The notes under the pieces: model-generated
Seen by the model: only the letters and a program-made list of their open reading frames with translations
What the model was told of the DNA's origin: nothing
The model's database searches: none
Shown here: in pieces, positions 7,986-19,513 of the stretch
Numbering within the stretch: the first letter of the stretch is position 1
Layout of the letters: the number at the start of each line of letters is the position of its first letter
Program-made: the position numbers and the translations under genes
DNA from: Janthinobacterium silvisoli
Lineage (GTDB): Bacteria; Pseudomonadota; Gammaproteobacteria; Burkholderiales; Burkholderiaceae_D
Reading direction: 5' to 3'
DNA length: 64,000 nt
Assembly (NCBI RefSeq): GCF_014200725.1
Contig: NZ_JACHCL010000003.1
Span: forward strand, 535,121-599,120

Positions 7986-9743
7986 ATGACGACACTTTCA
8001 GACTTGAACAGCAGCAGCGACATCGGCTTCGTCGATCTGCTGCACGGCATTTATGAACACTCGCCCTGGATCGCCCAGCGCGCGGCGGCAGCACGGCCCT
8101 TCGGCAGCATCACCGCCCTAAAACGCGCCTTGCAGAACGTACTGGCGCAAGCCTCGCCTGCCGAACAGTTGGGCCTGATACGCGCCCACCCCGAACTGGC
8201 AGGCAAGGCCGCCATCGCCGGCCAGCTGACGGCGGAATCCACGCGCGAGCAAGCCAGGTCCGGGCTGAACCTGTGCAGTCCCGAAGAATTCTCTACACTG
8301 CAGCGCCTCAATAGCGACTACAACGCAAAATTCGGCTTCCCCTTTATCCTGGCCGTCAAAGGTCCGACCGGCGCCGGCCTGACGCGCCAGGAGATTATCA
8401 CCACCTTTGCGCGGCGCCTGAAAAACCGCCGCGCAGATGAACTGGCCGAGTCGCTGCGGCAAATCAAGCGCATCGCCGAACTGCGGCTGAACGATTTGCT
8501 CGACGTGCGCCTGGTTTTCGGCCCCGCCATCATGCAGCATGCGGAAACCCTGGCTAGCTGGAGCGACAGTGCTTATAACCTCACCTGCGCCTATATGACG
8601 CCGGCCCATCGCCAGACGGCCGATCAACTGGCCGAGTGGATGCGGGAAGCCGGCATGCAGGTGCATATCGACGCGGTGGGCAATGTGGTCGGGCGCTATC
8701 TGTCTGACGAGCCGGGCGCGAAAAGCCTGATGACGGGCTCCCATTACGACACCGTGCGCAATGGCGGCAAATACGATGGCCGCCTGGGTATCCTGCTGCC
8801 AATCGCCGTCGCGCGCCATCTGCATCAGCGCGGCGAAAAACTACCGTTTCACTTCGAGGTCGTGGCGTTCGCCGAAGAGGAAGGCGTGCGTTTCAAGAGC
8901 ACTTTCCTGGGCAGCACGGCCGTCACGGGCAAGTTCGACCTGTCGCTGCTGGAACAGCGTGACGCCGAGGGCGTGAGCATGCGCGATGCACTATCCGCCG
9001 CCGGCCACGACGCGACCGCTATCGCCGCCATCGCACGCGATCCGGCCGACCTGCTCGGCTATGTGGAAGTGCATATCGAGCAGGGCCCCGTGCTGCTGGA
9101 ACGCGATCACCCGCTGGGCATCGTCACGGCCATCGCGGGCAGTTCGCGCTACCTGCTGAAGCTGGGTGGCCTGGCCAGCCATGCGGGCACCACGCCGATG
9201 GGCATGCGCCGCGATGCGGCCAGTGCAGCGGCCGAAATCATCCTGCTGGTGGAACAGCGCTGCAGCCAGGGCGAGGCGCTGGTGGGCACCGTGGGCCAGC
9301 TGCACGTGCCCAACGGTTCCGTCAATGTGATCGCTGGCGCCTGCCAGTTGTCGCTCGATATACGCGCAGCCAGCGATAGTGTACGCCAGGCCGCCGTGGA
9401 CGATATCCTCGATGGCGTGGCAGCCATTTGCGCGCGGCGCCAGATCGATGTGGACATCGAGCTGCTGCTATCGGCCAGCGCGGCGCCGTGCGCACCGTGG
9501 CTGATGGCGCAACTTGGCGAGGCGGTGGAATCGGTGGGTCTGGAACCCTATCGCTTGTTGTCTGGCGCCGGCCACGACGCCATGGCCATGGCCTCCATCA
9601 CCGACGTGGCCATGCTGTTTACCCGCTGCGGCAATGGCGGCATCAGCCACAATCCACTGGAAACCATGACAGCCGACGACGCCGATATCGCCGCCCACGC
9701 ACTGCTGGCCTTCTTGCGACAGTTCCAGCCCAAGGCCACATAA
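7986..9743 (+). CDS. Fused OHCU decarboxylase / allantoate amidohydrolase
   Basis: A two-domain enzyme of about 585 residues. Residues about 10-170 are UraD, which decarboxylates OHCU to S-allantoin; RAHPELAG holds the catalytic histidine (about residue 68). Residues about 178-585 are AllC, a zinc/manganese amidohydrolase of the M20 type that splits allantoate. The AllC metal motifs are complete: GSHYDTV (H253), GKYDG (D264), FAEEEG (E297-298), VEVHIEQGP and SGAGHDAM, plus ISHNP near the end. I choose the start at 7986, after GGAG with six bases spacing; ATG 7974 is possible. The two activities are not consecutive: PuuE (62409) acts between them. The DUF445 gene follows after one base. Confidence 0.92.
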   Translation: MTTLSDLNSSSDIGFVDLLHGIYEHSPWIAQRAAAARPFGSITALKRALQNVLAQASPAEQLGLIRAHPELAGKAAIAGQLTAESTREQARSGLNLCSPEEFSTLQRLNSDYNAKFGFPFILAVKGPTGAGLTRQEIITTFARRLKNRRADELAESLRQIKRIAELRLNDLLDVRLVFGPAIMQHAETLASWSDSAYNLTCAYMTPAHRQTADQLAEWMREAGMQVHIDAVGNVVGRYLSDEPGAKSLMTGSHYDTVRNGGKYDGRLGILLPIAVARHLHQRGEKLPFHFEVVAFAEEEGVRFKSTFLGSTAVTGKFDLSLLEQRDAEGVSMRDALSAAGHDATAIAAIARDPADLLGYVEVHIEQGPVLLERDHPLGIVTAIAGSSRYLLKLGGLASHAGTTPMGMRRDAASAAAEIILLVEQRCSQGEALVGTVGQLHVPNGSVNVIAGACQLSLDIRAASDSVRQAAVDDILDGVAAICARRQIDVDIELLLSASAAPCAPWLMAQLGEAVESVGLEPYRLLSGAGHDAMAMASITDVAMLFTRCGNGGISHNPLETMTADDADIAAHALLAFLRQFQPKAT

Positions 9744-9744
9744 C

Positions 9745-11028
9745 ATGGCGAACGAAGACAAGGCCGCCGAACTGCGCCGCAGCAAGCGGCTGGCCCTGTT
9801 TTTCCTGCTGGCGGCAGGCGCCGTCTTTATCGTCACGGCCTTTTTGCCGCGCAGCCTGTGGACCGACGGCTTGAAAGCCGTGTCGGAAGCGGCCATGGTG
9901 GGTGCGCTGGCTGACTGGTTCGCCGTCACCGCCCTGTTCCGCACCATACCGATCCCATTCATTTCACGCCATACGAATATCATCCCGCGGGGAAAAGACA
10001 GGATCGCCGTCAACCTGGCCAGCTTCGTCAAGGAAAAATTCCTCGACACGGACTCGCTGGTGACGCTGATCGCCAAATATGATCCGGCCAAAATGATAGG
10101 GGAATGGCTGGCGGCGCCGGCCAATGCCGGCCTGCTGGGCGACTACCTGGTGAAGATGCTGTCAGCCGCGCTGGACATGACGGACGACGCGCGCATACGC
10201 CCCTTCATCAAAAAGGCTTTCGATGAGGCGCTGTCGAATGTGGATCTGTCGCAGTCGACGGGGGCGATCCTGGAAACCCTGACGGCCAACGGCCGCCACC
10301 AGGACTTGCTGGACGAGGCCATCGCCAAGCTGGTGGCCGTGCTGCGCGAACCGGATAGCCGCGAACTGATCGCCGACAGTATCGTCCATTGGCTCAAGAC
10401 GGAACACCCGCGCAAGGAAAAAGTGCTGCCGACATCGTGGTTGGGCGAACACGGTGCGGAACTGATCGCCAGCGCGTTAGATAGCAGCATGCGGCGCATC
10501 GCGCAAGATCCCGAGCACCAGTTGCGGCACAAGATAGACGCATCGGTGCACAAGCTGATCCAACGCCTGAAAACCGACCCGGTATTTCTCGCCAGGGGCG
10601 AAGCGCTGCGCGAGCATATCAGGAATGATGTCGTACTCACTTCCTATGTGCATGGCCTGTGGGAGCAATTGCGCGACTGGCTGAAACAAGACCTCGTAGA
10701 CAACGACTCGATGCTGCATGCGAAGGTGGCCGCCATGGGGGGCTGGCTGGGCCAGGAGCTGGCACAGAATCCGCAACTGCGCGACTCGCTCAATGAACGC
10801 TTGCAGGAGGCGGCGCGCGCGATGGCGCCCGACTTCGCCCTGTTCCTGACGCGCCATATCGGCGACACGGTGAAAAACTGGGACCCGCAAGACCTGTCGC
10901 GCCAGATCGAACTGCAGATCGGCAAAGACCTGCAATTCATCCGCATCAACGGCACCATCGTGGGCGGCATCATCGGCCTGCTGCTGTTTGCCTGTACACA
11001 GCTGACTGCCGCCCTGCGCGCCCTTTAA
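9745..11028 (+). CDS. DUF445 domain membrane protein
   Basis: A 427-residue protein of the DUF445 (YjiN-like) family. A hydrophobic segment near residues 17-36 and another at the extreme C terminus (GTIVGGIIGLLLFACTQL) flank a long helical, charged middle region. The conserved opening AMVGALADWFAVTALFR at about residues 50-66 is characteristic. The function is unknown; a role in the cell envelope is usually assumed. It starts one base after the uraD-allC stop, so it is probably translationally linked to it. Its stop codon directly abuts the stop codon of the convergent amidohydrolase gene. Confidence 0.88.
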   Translation: MANEDKAAELRRSKRLALFFLLAAGAVFIVTAFLPRSLWTDGLKAVSEAAMVGALADWFAVTALFRTIPIPFISRHTNIIPRGKDRIAVNLASFVKEKFLDTDSLVTLIAKYDPAKMIGEWLAAPANAGLLGDYLVKMLSAALDMTDDARIRPFIKKAFDEALSNVDLSQSTGAILETLTANGRHQDLLDEAIAKLVAVLREPDSRELIADSIVHWLKTEHPRKEKVLPTSWLGEHGAELIASALDSSMRRIAQDPEHQLRHKIDASVHKLIQRLKTDPVFLARGEALREHIRNDVVLTSYVHGLWEQLRDWLKQDLVDNDSMLHAKVAAMGGWLGQELAQNPQLRDSLNERLQEAARAMAPDFALFLTRHIGDTVKNWDPQDLSRQIELQIGKDLQFIRINGTIVGGIIGLLLFACTQLTAALRAL

Positions 11029-12264
11029 TTACACCGCGACGGCGCGCTCCAGCATGGCATGTAACAGCACATTGCATCCTGCCTCCAGGTGCTCCGGTTT
11101 CGCATCCTCGATTTCATTGTGGCTGATGCCATCCTTGCAGGGCACGAAGATCATGCCCGCCGGCGCCAGCCGGGCCGCATAGATGGCGTCGTGACCGGCG
11201 CCGGACACCACATCCATCACCGAGTAACCCAACTTGGCCGTGGCGTTGCGCACGGCGCCCACGCAATCGGGATGGAAGGGGCAAGGCGGATAATAAGATA
11301 CCCGTTCCAGCGTAATGCCCAGGCCCGTCCTGTCGCGCGTGGCATCGATAAAGGCCGTGATTTCGCCATGCATGATGTTGAGCAGTTCATCGTTCACATT
11401 GCGCAGGTCGATGCTGAACTTGACTTCACCGGGGATCACGTTGCGGCTGTTCGGGAACACCTGCACCATGCCCACCGTGCCGCGCCCGTACGGCGGGTAG
11501 CGGTTGGCGATGGCGACGACCTCCTGCATGATGGTGGTGGCCACCTGCAGCGCATCCCTGCGCAAGCCCATGGGCGTGGGGCCGGCATGCGCTTCCATGC
11601 CCGTTACCACGCAGTCGTACCACGACAAGCCCATCACGGCCGGCACCACGCCGATGACTTTATTGGCGTCTTCCAGCACGGGACCCTGTTCGATATGCGT
11701 TTCAAAGTAGGCGCCGATCGGGTGGTCGCCCGGTACCTGCTCGCCTTTGTAGCCGATGCGCGCCAGCTCTTCGCCCACCGTCTTGCCTTCCGTGTCTTTC
11801 GCTGCATACGCCGTTTCCAGGGAAAAAGCGCCGCAAAATACGCCCGAGCCCATCATCACGGGCACGAAGCGCGAGCCTTCTTCATTGGTCCAGAAAGCCA
11901 CTTCGATCGGCGCCTGCGTCTTGATCTTCAAATCGTTCAGGGTGCGCACCACTTCCAGGCCGGCCAGCACGCCGTAATTGCCATCGAACTTGCCGCCCGT
12001 GGGCTGGGTGTCGATATGGCTGCCCGTCATCACGGGCGGCAAGGAATTGTCGACGCCATCGCGGCGCATGAAGACATTGCCGATCTGGTCGATGGTAATG
12101 CTCATGCCTGCTTCCCGGCCCCAGCCCACCACCAGGTCGCGCCCCTGCTTGTCGAGGTCCGTCAGGGCCAGGCGCTTGACGCCGCCCTTGGCCGTGGCGC
12201 CTATCTGCGCCAGTTCCATCAGCGCTGCCCACAGCCGTTCACCGTTGATGCGTAGTTCACTCAT
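11029..12264 (-). CDS. N-carbamoyl-beta-alanine amidohydrolase (Zn-dependent)
   Basis: A 411-residue M20-type amidohydrolase that, in this setting, should convert N-carbamoyl-beta-alanine to beta-alanine, ammonia and CO2, the third step of reductive pyrimidine degradation. Metal and substrate motifs are intact: TGSHIDTQPTGGKFDG (about 78-93), FWTNEEGSRF, FETHIEQGPVLE, SGAGHDAIYAA and ISHNE. The family also includes L-N-carbamoylases and allantoate amidohydrolases, and the substrate is assigned from the operon. The start follows AGGAG with six bases spacing. It is the last gene of the operon that begins at 20830, twelve bases after dihydropyrimidinase. Confidence 0.9.
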   Translation of the reverse strand: MSELRINGERLWAALMELAQIGATAKGGVKRLALTDLDKQGRDLVVGWGREAGMSITIDQIGNVFMRRDGVDNSLPPVMTGSHIDTQPTGGKFDGNYGVLAGLEVVRTLNDLKIKTQAPIEVAFWTNEEGSRFVPVMMGSGVFCGAFSLETAYAAKDTEGKTVGEELARIGYKGEQVPGDHPIGAYFETHIEQGPVLEDANKVIGVVPAVMGLSWYDCVVTGMEAHAGPTPMGLRRDALQVATTIMQEVVAIANRYPPYGRGTVGMVQVFPNSRNVIPGEVKFSIDLRNVNDELLNIMHGEITAFIDATRDRTGLGITLERVSYYPPCPFHPDCVGAVRNATAKLGYSVMDVVSGAGHDAIYAARLAPAGMIFVPCKDGISHNEIEDAKPEHLEAGCNVLLHAMLERAVAV

Positions 12265-12276
12265 TGTGTTCTCCTG

Positions 12277-13692
<1,416 letters not shown>

Positions 13693-15189
13693 TCAAGCCA
13701 GTGGTGCGTGCTGCACGTGCGCCGCTGCCTTACCCTTCATCATGACGCCGTAGACGACTGCGGCGATGGCCACGCCCACGAACCAGGCGTAGGTGTACAG
13801 CGTCTTGAAACCTTCCGCCACGTCGGTGAAAGTAGCGGGGAAAGCGGCGTTCAAAAATCCCGGGATATTCGGCAGCACGGCGATCACGAACGCGGCAATG
13901 GCCGCCATATTCCAGCCATTGCCATACGAGTACAGGCCATCGTCGCGGTACAGCTGCGCCACGTCGAGGCGCGTCTTGCGGATAAAGTAGTAGTCGACGA
14001 TCAGGATGCCGGCGATAGGCCCCAACAGTGCCGAATAGCCGATCAACCAGGTAAAGATATAGCCCTGGGTAGATTCCAGCACCTTCCACGGCATCATCAC
14101 GATGGCAATCGAGGCCGTGATATAGCCGCCCATCTTGTACGAAATCTGCTTGGGCGCCAGCGAAGAAAAGTCATATGCCGGCCCCACCAGATTCGCCGCC
14201 AGGTTGACGCTGACGGTATCGATCAAGAGAATGATCAGCGCGATCAGCACGGCGGCGCCCGTCATGCGGCTGGCCAGGTCGACCGGGTCCCAGATGGCTT
14301 TGCCGAACATCACCACCGAGCCTGCCGTGACGATCACGGCCAGCATGGCCAGCAAGCCCATGGGCACGGGCAAGCCGATCGACTGGCCGATCACCTGGTC
14401 GCGCTGCGTCTTGGCGAAGCGGGTGAAGTCGGGAATATTCAGCGCCAAAGTGGCCCAGAAACCCACCATGGCGGTCAACGATGGCCAGAAGACACTCCAG
14501 AACTGGCCGGCTTTTTTACCACCGGGGATGAATTGCGATGGCTGGTCCAGCAGCGCGTTCACGCCGCCGGCCCGCGTATGCACCCAGTACAGCAGCACAA
14601 AACAGATGAGAATCTTCAATGGTGCCGTATAGGTTTCCAGCTTGCGGATCGCTTCCATGCCATGCAGGATGTAATAGAACTGGATGGCCCAGAAAGCCAG
14701 GAAACATAGCAACTGGCTACCGTTGATGCCCAGGCCCGCGATCTTGTCGCCGCCCAGTTCATGGCCCGCCAATACGCCCATCAAGGTGTAGATCATCTGG
14801 CCGCCGAACCAGGTCTGGATGCCATACCAGCCGCAGGCGACGATGGCGCGCATCAAAGCTGGCAAACGGGCGCCGGTAGTGCCGAACGAGGAGCGTGCCA
14901 GCACTGCATACGGGATGCCGTATTTTGTGCCTGCGTGACCGATCAGCAGCATGGGCAGCAGCACGATGGCGTTGGCAAGGAACACCGTGAGCACCGCCTG
15001 GTAACCGGACATGCCGCTGTCGATCAGACTGGCCGACAAGGTGTAGGCCGGGATGCACATCACCATGCCGACCCACAGGGCGGCGAAGTGATACCAGCGC
15101 CAGGTGCGCTGCGCGGCCGTGGTGGGGGCCAGATCTTCATTCCACAGCTGCGTGTTGCCAGAGTAGTCGTGGTTCACAGGTTGCTCCAT
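13693..15189 (-). CDS. NCS1 family nucleobase/hydantoin:cation symporter
   Basis: A 498-residue inner-membrane carrier with about twelve membrane segments, of the NCS1 (Mhp1/PucI/FurE-like) family. Characteristic stretches are LWNEDLAPTTAAQRTWRW at the N terminus, then WGMVMCIPAYTL-like TM1 and the helix with GWYGIQTWFGG. It probably imports uracil, thymine or a related ring compound for the flanking reductive pathway. The ATG at 15189 lacks a ribosome site; a GTG at 15177 (GGAG six bases before it) is an alternative start. It follows a 125-base gap after preA that holds a hairpin and possibly an internal promoter. Confidence 0.9.
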   Translation of the reverse strand: MEQPVNHDYSGNTQLWNEDLAPTTAAQRTWRWYHFAALWVGMVMCIPAYTLSASLIDSGMSGYQAVLTVFLANAIVLLPMLLIGHAGTKYGIPYAVLARSSFGTTGARLPALMRAIVACGWYGIQTWFGGQMIYTLMGVLAGHELGGDKIAGLGINGSQLLCFLAFWAIQFYYILHGMEAIRKLETYTAPLKILICFVLLYWVHTRAGGVNALLDQPSQFIPGGKKAGQFWSVFWPSLTAMVGFWATLALNIPDFTRFAKTQRDQVIGQSIGLPVPMGLLAMLAVIVTAGSVVMFGKAIWDPVDLASRMTGAAVLIALIILLIDTVSVNLAANLVGPAYDFSSLAPKQISYKMGGYITASIAIVMMPWKVLESTQGYIFTWLIGYSALLGPIAGILIVDYYFIRKTRLDVAQLYRDDGLYSYGNGWNMAAIAAFVIAVLPNIPGFLNAAFPATFTDVAEGFKTLYTYAWFVGVAIAAVVYGVMMKGKAAAHVQHAPLA

Positions 15190-15314
15190 CGGTTAGACCG
15201 CTGGCGCGCCAAGGCGCCAGGGATACGGCAGTGGAAACGGCTCGGCTAGTCGGTCTAGCTTACTGCAAAGTCGGGCCGCTGTTTATAAAAATAAACGCAC
15301 GCAATAACCGTGCC
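15190..15314 (-). promoter_or_regulatory. Gap with hairpin and short inverted repeats before NCS1 gene
   Basis: On the otherwise tightly packed pyrimidine operon this 125-base gap stands out. It has a perfect 7-base hairpin CTGGCGC / GCGCCAG (15201-15220), a small inverted repeat GCTAG-N5-CTAGC and an AT-rich inverted repeat GTTTAT-AAAA-ATAAAC (15281-15296). The last could mark a secondary promoter or operator for the carrier and the downstream genes. There is no U-run, so a terminator is unlikely. Confidence 0.4.
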
Positions 15315-16595
15315 CTATGCCGTCTCCGCCACAGCTCTTGGATTCCTCGGGTCCTGCGTCCAGTTCATGTACGGCTTGCCCGTGGTCTGCGGCACCATCG
15401 TGATGCAGCCTTGCACCGGACAGGTGATTTCGCACAGATTGCAGCCCACGCATTCATCCTTGATGACTTCATAGCTGCGCGTGCCAGCAGCATCGATCAG
15501 CTGGGCGATGGCCTGGTGCGAGGTGTCTTCACAAGCCACGTAGCACTTGCCGCATTTGATGCAGTCGTCCTGGTTGATCTGCGCAATCACCTGGTAATTC
15601 ATATCCAGGTATTTCCAGTCCGTCGTGTTGGCCACGGCCTTGCCGGAAAAGTCGCTGATGCGCTCATAACCCTTTTCATCCATCCAGCGCGACAAGCCAT
15701 CCTTCATCTCTTCGACGATGCGGAAACCATGCAGCATGGCGGCCGTACAAACTTGTACGCAGCCGGCGCCCAGGGCGATGAATTCGGCCGCGTCGCGCCA
15801 GTTACCGATGCCGCCGATGCCGGAAATGGGCAAGCCGCGCGTCTGCGGATCGCGGGCGATTTCGGCCACCATGTTCAGCGCGATCGGCTTGACGGCAGAA
15901 CCGCAATAACCGCCATGCGTGCTGGCGCCGCCGACGATGGGCAGCGCCACCATGCGGTCCAGGTCCAGGGAGGTGATCGAGTTGATGGTGTTGATCAGCG
16001 AGACGGCGTCTGCCCCACCCGCCTTGGCAGCACGGGCCGGCATGCGCACGTCAGTGATATTGGGGGTAAGCTTGACGATGACGGGCAGGCGGCTGTATTT
16101 CTTGCACCAGGCGGTGACCATCTGCACGTACTCGGGCACCTGGCCCACGGCGGCGCCCATGCCCCGCTCCGGCATGCCGTGCGGGCAGCCGAAATTGAGC
16201 TCGATGCCATCGGCGCCCGTGGCCTCCACCTTCGGCAGAATGTCGGCCCAATAGTGTTCTTCGCAAGGCAGCATCAAGGAGACGATCATGGCGCGGTCAG
16301 GCCAGTCCTTTTTCACTTGCGTGATTTCGCGCAGATTGATTTCCAGAGAACGGTCGGTAATGAGCTCGATATTATTGAAGCCCACCACCTCGCGGTTCTT
16401 GCCATACAGGGCGGAATAGCGCGACGAGACATTCACGGCGGCCGGGTCTTCGCCCAGGGTTTTCCATACCACGCCGCCCCAACCCGCCTCGAAAGCGCGC
16501 ACCACGTTATAGGCCTTGTCGGTCGGCGGCGCAGACGCCAGCCAGAAGGGATTGGGCGACTTGATGCCGCAAAATTCGATGCTGAGATCAGCCAT
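15315..16595 (-). CDS. preA: Dihydropyrimidine dehydrogenase subunit PreA (NAD-dependent)
   Basis: A 426-residue FMN and iron-sulphur subunit that reduces uracil and thymine. Residues about 1-320 form a dihydroorotate dehydrogenase-like barrel (NFGCPHGMPERGMGAAVGQ with the active-site cysteine loop; GGIGNWRDAAEFIALGA for the phosphate of FMN). The C-terminal part carries two 4Fe-4S ferredoxin motifs: CIKCGKCYVACEDTSH, and CVGCNLCEITCPVQGC. It works with PreT, whose stop codon overlaps the preA ATG by one base (TAATG). A GGAGG ribosome site lies within the end of preT. Confidence 0.95.
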   Translation of the reverse strand: MADLSIEFCGIKSPNPFWLASAPPTDKAYNVVRAFEAGWGGVVWKTLGEDPAAVNVSSRYSALYGKNREVVGFNNIELITDRSLEINLREITQVKKDWPDRAMIVSLMLPCEEHYWADILPKVEATGADGIELNFGCPHGMPERGMGAAVGQVPEYVQMVTAWCKKYSRLPVIVKLTPNITDVRMPARAAKAGGADAVSLINTINSITSLDLDRMVALPIVGGASTHGGYCGSAVKPIALNMVAEIARDPQTRGLPISGIGGIGNWRDAAEFIALGAGCVQVCTAAMLHGFRIVEEMKDGLSRWMDEKGYERISDFSGKAVANTTDWKYLDMNYQVIAQINQDDCIKCGKCYVACEDTSHQAIAQLIDAAGTRSYEVIKDECVGCNLCEITCPVQGCITMVPQTTGKPYMNWTQDPRNPRAVAETA

Positions 16596-17962
16596 TATGC
16601 AGCCTCCACTTTGAAAATAAGATCATGATGGATGGCCAGTGCGGCCAGCTTGCCATGCTGGACGGCCTGCACCGTCAAGTCCTGTCCGGGCACCACGCAA
16701 TCGCCGCCCGCATAAATCCCCGGCAGCACCGTGCGAAAACCCGCATCGACAGCTATCTTGTCGCCATCGCGCTTGAGCAGCGCCGCCATCGGGTCATGCA
16801 AGGCGTCGCTCGCCAGGCTTTGGCCAATGGCCTTGAAGATGGTTTCGGCCGCCACATCAAAGGTCTCGCCAGTACCCGCCAGCCGCGCGCCTTCCAAACG
16901 CGTTTTTTCGAAGCGCATGCCCGCCACCTTGCCTTCTGCATCGAGCAACACTTGCTGTGGCTGTGCCCAGGTCAGCATGCGCACCTGATTCGCCTTGGCG
17001 ATGTCCTGTTCATGGTGGGTGGCCGTCATGGCGTCGAAACCGCGCCGGTACACCAGCGTCACTTCCTCGGCGCCCATACGCTGGATTTGCACAGCCATGT
17101 CGATGGCCGTGTTGCCGGCGCCGATCACGATGGCCCGTTTCGGTACAGGGAGCGAGCTCAGATCGTCGGCCTGGCGCAGCGCGGCGATATAGTCGACGGC
17201 AGCGAGCAAGCCTGGCGCATCTTCACCCGTCAGCCCCAGCTTGCGGCTGGCGCCCAGGCCCAGGCCCAGGAAGACGGCGTCGTACTGGGCGTGCAGATCA
17301 CGCAGCTGCAGGTTTTCGCCCAGCACCTGGCGACATCGGATTTCAATGCCGCCTATGTCCAGCAAGAATGCCACTTCCTTTTGCGCGAAGTCGTCGGTCA
17401 GCTTGTATTTGGCGATGCCGTACTCATTCAAGCCGCCCGCCTTGTCTTCCTTTTCAAAGATCACGACGTCATGGCCCAGCATGGCCAGGCGGTGTGCGCA
17501 CGACAGGCCGGCCGGACCGGCGCCGACGATGGCGATCGTCTTGCCGGTGGCCGCCGCCCGCTTGAATGGGTGGGCAGCGAAATGCGCGTGATCGACGGCG
17601 TAGCGCTGCAGCAAACCGATTTTCACCGGCTGGCCTTCGGCGTCGTGGTTACGCACGCAGACGTCTTCGCACAGGATTTCGGTGGGGCAGACGCGGGCGC
17701 AGCTGCCGCCCAGGATATTCTGTTTCAAGATGCCGGCTGCCGCGCCATTGATATTCTTGTCGTGGATATTGCGGATAAAGCTGGCCACGTCGATTTCAGA
17801 TGGGCAGATGCGGCTGCACGGCGCGTCATAGCAATACAGGCAGCGCGCGCTTTCTATCGCCGCCTGGCGCGCCGTCAAGGGCGGCGCCAGATCCGTAAAG
17901 TGACCCGCCAGCTCTTCGCTGGGCAGGGTGGGATGCGGTAAATAACTGAGGGATTCGATCAT
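16595..17962 (-). CDS. preT: Dihydropyrimidine dehydrogenase subunit PreT (NAD-dependent)
   Basis: A glutamate-synthase-small-subunit-like flavoprotein of about 455 residues that passes electrons from NAD(P)H to PreA. The N-terminal part has an iron-sulphur cysteine pattern (CLYCYDAPCSRICPSEID and GGSCARVCPTEILCEDVCV). An FAD-binding GxGxxG follows (AIVGAGPAGLSCAHRLA, about residue 147), then the NAD-binding AIVIGAGNTAIDMA. Three ATG codons in a row lie at 17968, 17965 and 17962; only the third has proper spacing from AAAGGA, so I use it. It overlaps preA and follows the malonate-semialdehyde dehydrogenase gene by about 35 bases. Confidence 0.94.
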   Translation of the reverse strand: MIESLSYLPHPTLPSEELAGHFTDLAPPLTARQAAIESARCLYCYDAPCSRICPSEIDVASFIRNIHDKNINGAAAGILKQNILGGSCARVCPTEILCEDVCVRNHDAEGQPVKIGLLQRYAVDHAHFAAHPFKRAAATGKTIAIVGAGPAGLSCAHRLAMLGHDVVIFEKEDKAGGLNEYGIAKYKLTDDFAQKEVAFLLDIGGIEIRCRQVLGENLQLRDLHAQYDAVFLGLGLGASRKLGLTGEDAPGLLAAVDYIAALRQADDLSSLPVPKRAIVIGAGNTAIDMAVQIQRMGAEEVTLVYRRGFDAMTATHHEQDIAKANQVRMLTWAQPQQVLLDAEGKVAGMRFEKTRLEGARLAGTGETFDVAAETIFKAIGQSLASDALHDPMAALLKRDGDKIAVDAGFRTVLPGIYAGGDCVVPGQDLTVQAVQHGKLAALAIHHDLIFKVEAA

Positions 17963-18001
17963 CATCATTCCTTTTCTTATGCCTGCAATGGACTGCCAGC
18001 C

Positions 18002-19504
18002 CTACTTCATCTGTGGAAAAGCAAATTCCACACCAGCGCTGGCGGTGTTGGGCCAGCGCTGCATCACGGCCTTGTGGCGCGTGTAAAAACGCACGCCTTC
18101 GGGGCCATATGCGTGGTGGTCACCAAACAGGCTACGCTTCCAGCCACCGAAACTATTGAAGGCCATGGGCACCGGCAAAGGTACGTTGACGCCAACCATG
18201 CCCACCTGGATCTGGCGCACGAATTCGCGCGCCACGCCGCCATCGCGCGTGTAAATCGCCACGCCATTGCCATACTCATTGGCGTTGATCAGGGCCACCG
18301 CATGCACCACGTCGGGCGCGCGCAGCACGCACAGCACGGGGCCGAAAATTTCTTCCTTGTAGATGCTCATATCGGGCGTGACATGATCGAATAAAGTACC
18401 GCCCACGAAGAAGCCGTTTTCGCGGCCAGCCACCACATGGTTGCGGCCGTCGACCACCAAAGTCGCGCCTTGTTCCACGCCTTCGCCTATCAGTTTCTCG
18501 ATACGCTGTTTGGCTGCACTGGACACTACCGGCCCCATTTCTGCACCATCTTCCATCCCGTCGCGTACTTTGAGTGCAGCCGTGCGCTGTGCCAGCGCAT
18601 GAATCAATTTGTCGCCCGCGTCGCCCACGGCCACCACCACGGAAATGGCCATGCAGCGCTCGCCGGCCGAACCATAGGCGGCGCCGATCAGGGCGTCGAC
18701 GGTCATGTCCATGTCGGCGTCAGGCATCACCACCATATGATTTTTTGCACCGCCCAGCGCTTGCACACGCTTGCCGCTGGCACTGCCACGTGCATAGATA
18801 TATTCGGCAATGGGAGTGGAGCCGACAAAGCTGATCGCCTGCACCACAGGATGGTCGAGCAAGGCGTCGACCGTCACCTTGTCGCCCTGCACCACGTTGA
18901 ATACGCCATCGGGCAAGCCTGCCTCTTTCAGCAGTTTTGCATGCAGCAAGGAGGCAGATGGATCACGTTCTGAAGGTTTGAGCACAAAGGTATTTCCGCA
19001 GGCGATAGCGACGGGGAACATCCACATCGGTACCATCACGGGGAAGTTGAATGGCGTGATGCCAGCCACCACACCCAGCGCCTGGCGCATCGACCAGGCG
19101 TCGATGCCGCGCGAAATCTGGTCCGTGAATTCGCCCTTTAATAATTGCGGGATACCGACGGCGAATTCCACCATCTCGATGCCGCGCGCCACCTCGCCCT
19201 GCGCATCGGCAAAGGTCTTGCCATGTTCACGCGTGAGCATGGCGGCAAATTCATCGGTGTGCTGCTGGCACAGCTGCAGGTAGCGGAACAGCACGCGAGC
19301 ACGCGTCAGCGGTGGCGTGGCCGACCAGGAGGGAAAGGCAGCGGCAGCGGCCTGCACGGCCGCATCGACTTCACCGCTGCTGCCCAGCGCCACGCGGGCC
19401 ACCAGCACACCCAGGGCCGGGTTATACACATCGCCATAACGGCCGCTGCTGGTGTCGACTTTGGCGCCGTTGATAAAGTGAGTAATCGTATCGAGATCAG
19501 TCAT
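18002..19504 (-). CDS. mmsA: CoA-acylating (methyl)malonate-semialdehyde dehydrogenase
   Basis: A 500-residue aldehyde dehydrogenase of the MmsA/IolA type. It should convert malonate semialdehyde (from beta-alanine) to acetyl-CoA, and methylmalonate semialdehyde (from thymine) to propionyl-CoA. Signs are [20 protein letters not shown] near residues 146-165, a GGAKNHMVV stretch, and the catalytic cysteine in GSAGERCMA at about 283. The GGAKNH form, instead of the ELGGKS of most aldehyde dehydrogenases, marks the CoA-acylating group. It lies nine bases after the transaminase gene and before preT in one operon, so it completes the pathway. Confidence 0.93.
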   Translation of the reverse strand: MTDLDTITHFINGAKVDTSSGRYGDVYNPALGVLVARVALGSSGEVDAAVQAAAAAFPSWSATPPLTRARVLFRYLQLCQQHTDEFAAMLTREHGKTFADAQGEVARGIEMVEFAVGIPQLLKGEFTDQISRGIDAWSMRQALGVVAGITPFNFPVMVPMWMFPVAIACGNTFVLKPSERDPSASLLHAKLLKEAGLPDGVFNVVQGDKVTVDALLDHPVVQAISFVGSTPIAEYIYARGSASGKRVQALGGAKNHMVVMPDADMDMTVDALIGAAYGSAGERCMAISVVVAVGDAGDKLIHALAQRTAALKVRDGMEDGAEMGPVVSSAAKQRIEKLIGEGVEQGATLVVDGRNHVVAGRENGFFVGGTLFDHVTPDMSIYKEEIFGPVLCVLRAPDVVHAVALINANEYGNGVAIYTRDGGVAREFVRQIQVGMVGVNVPLPVPMAFNSFGGWKRSLFGDHHAYGPEGVRFYTRHKAVMQRWPNTASAGVEFAFPQMK

Positions 19505-19513
19505 CGCTTTTCC

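Noticed and set aside
10990..11060. Terminator between DUF445 and the amidohydrolase genes
   Set aside because: The two stop codons touch and no stem with a T-run is visible.
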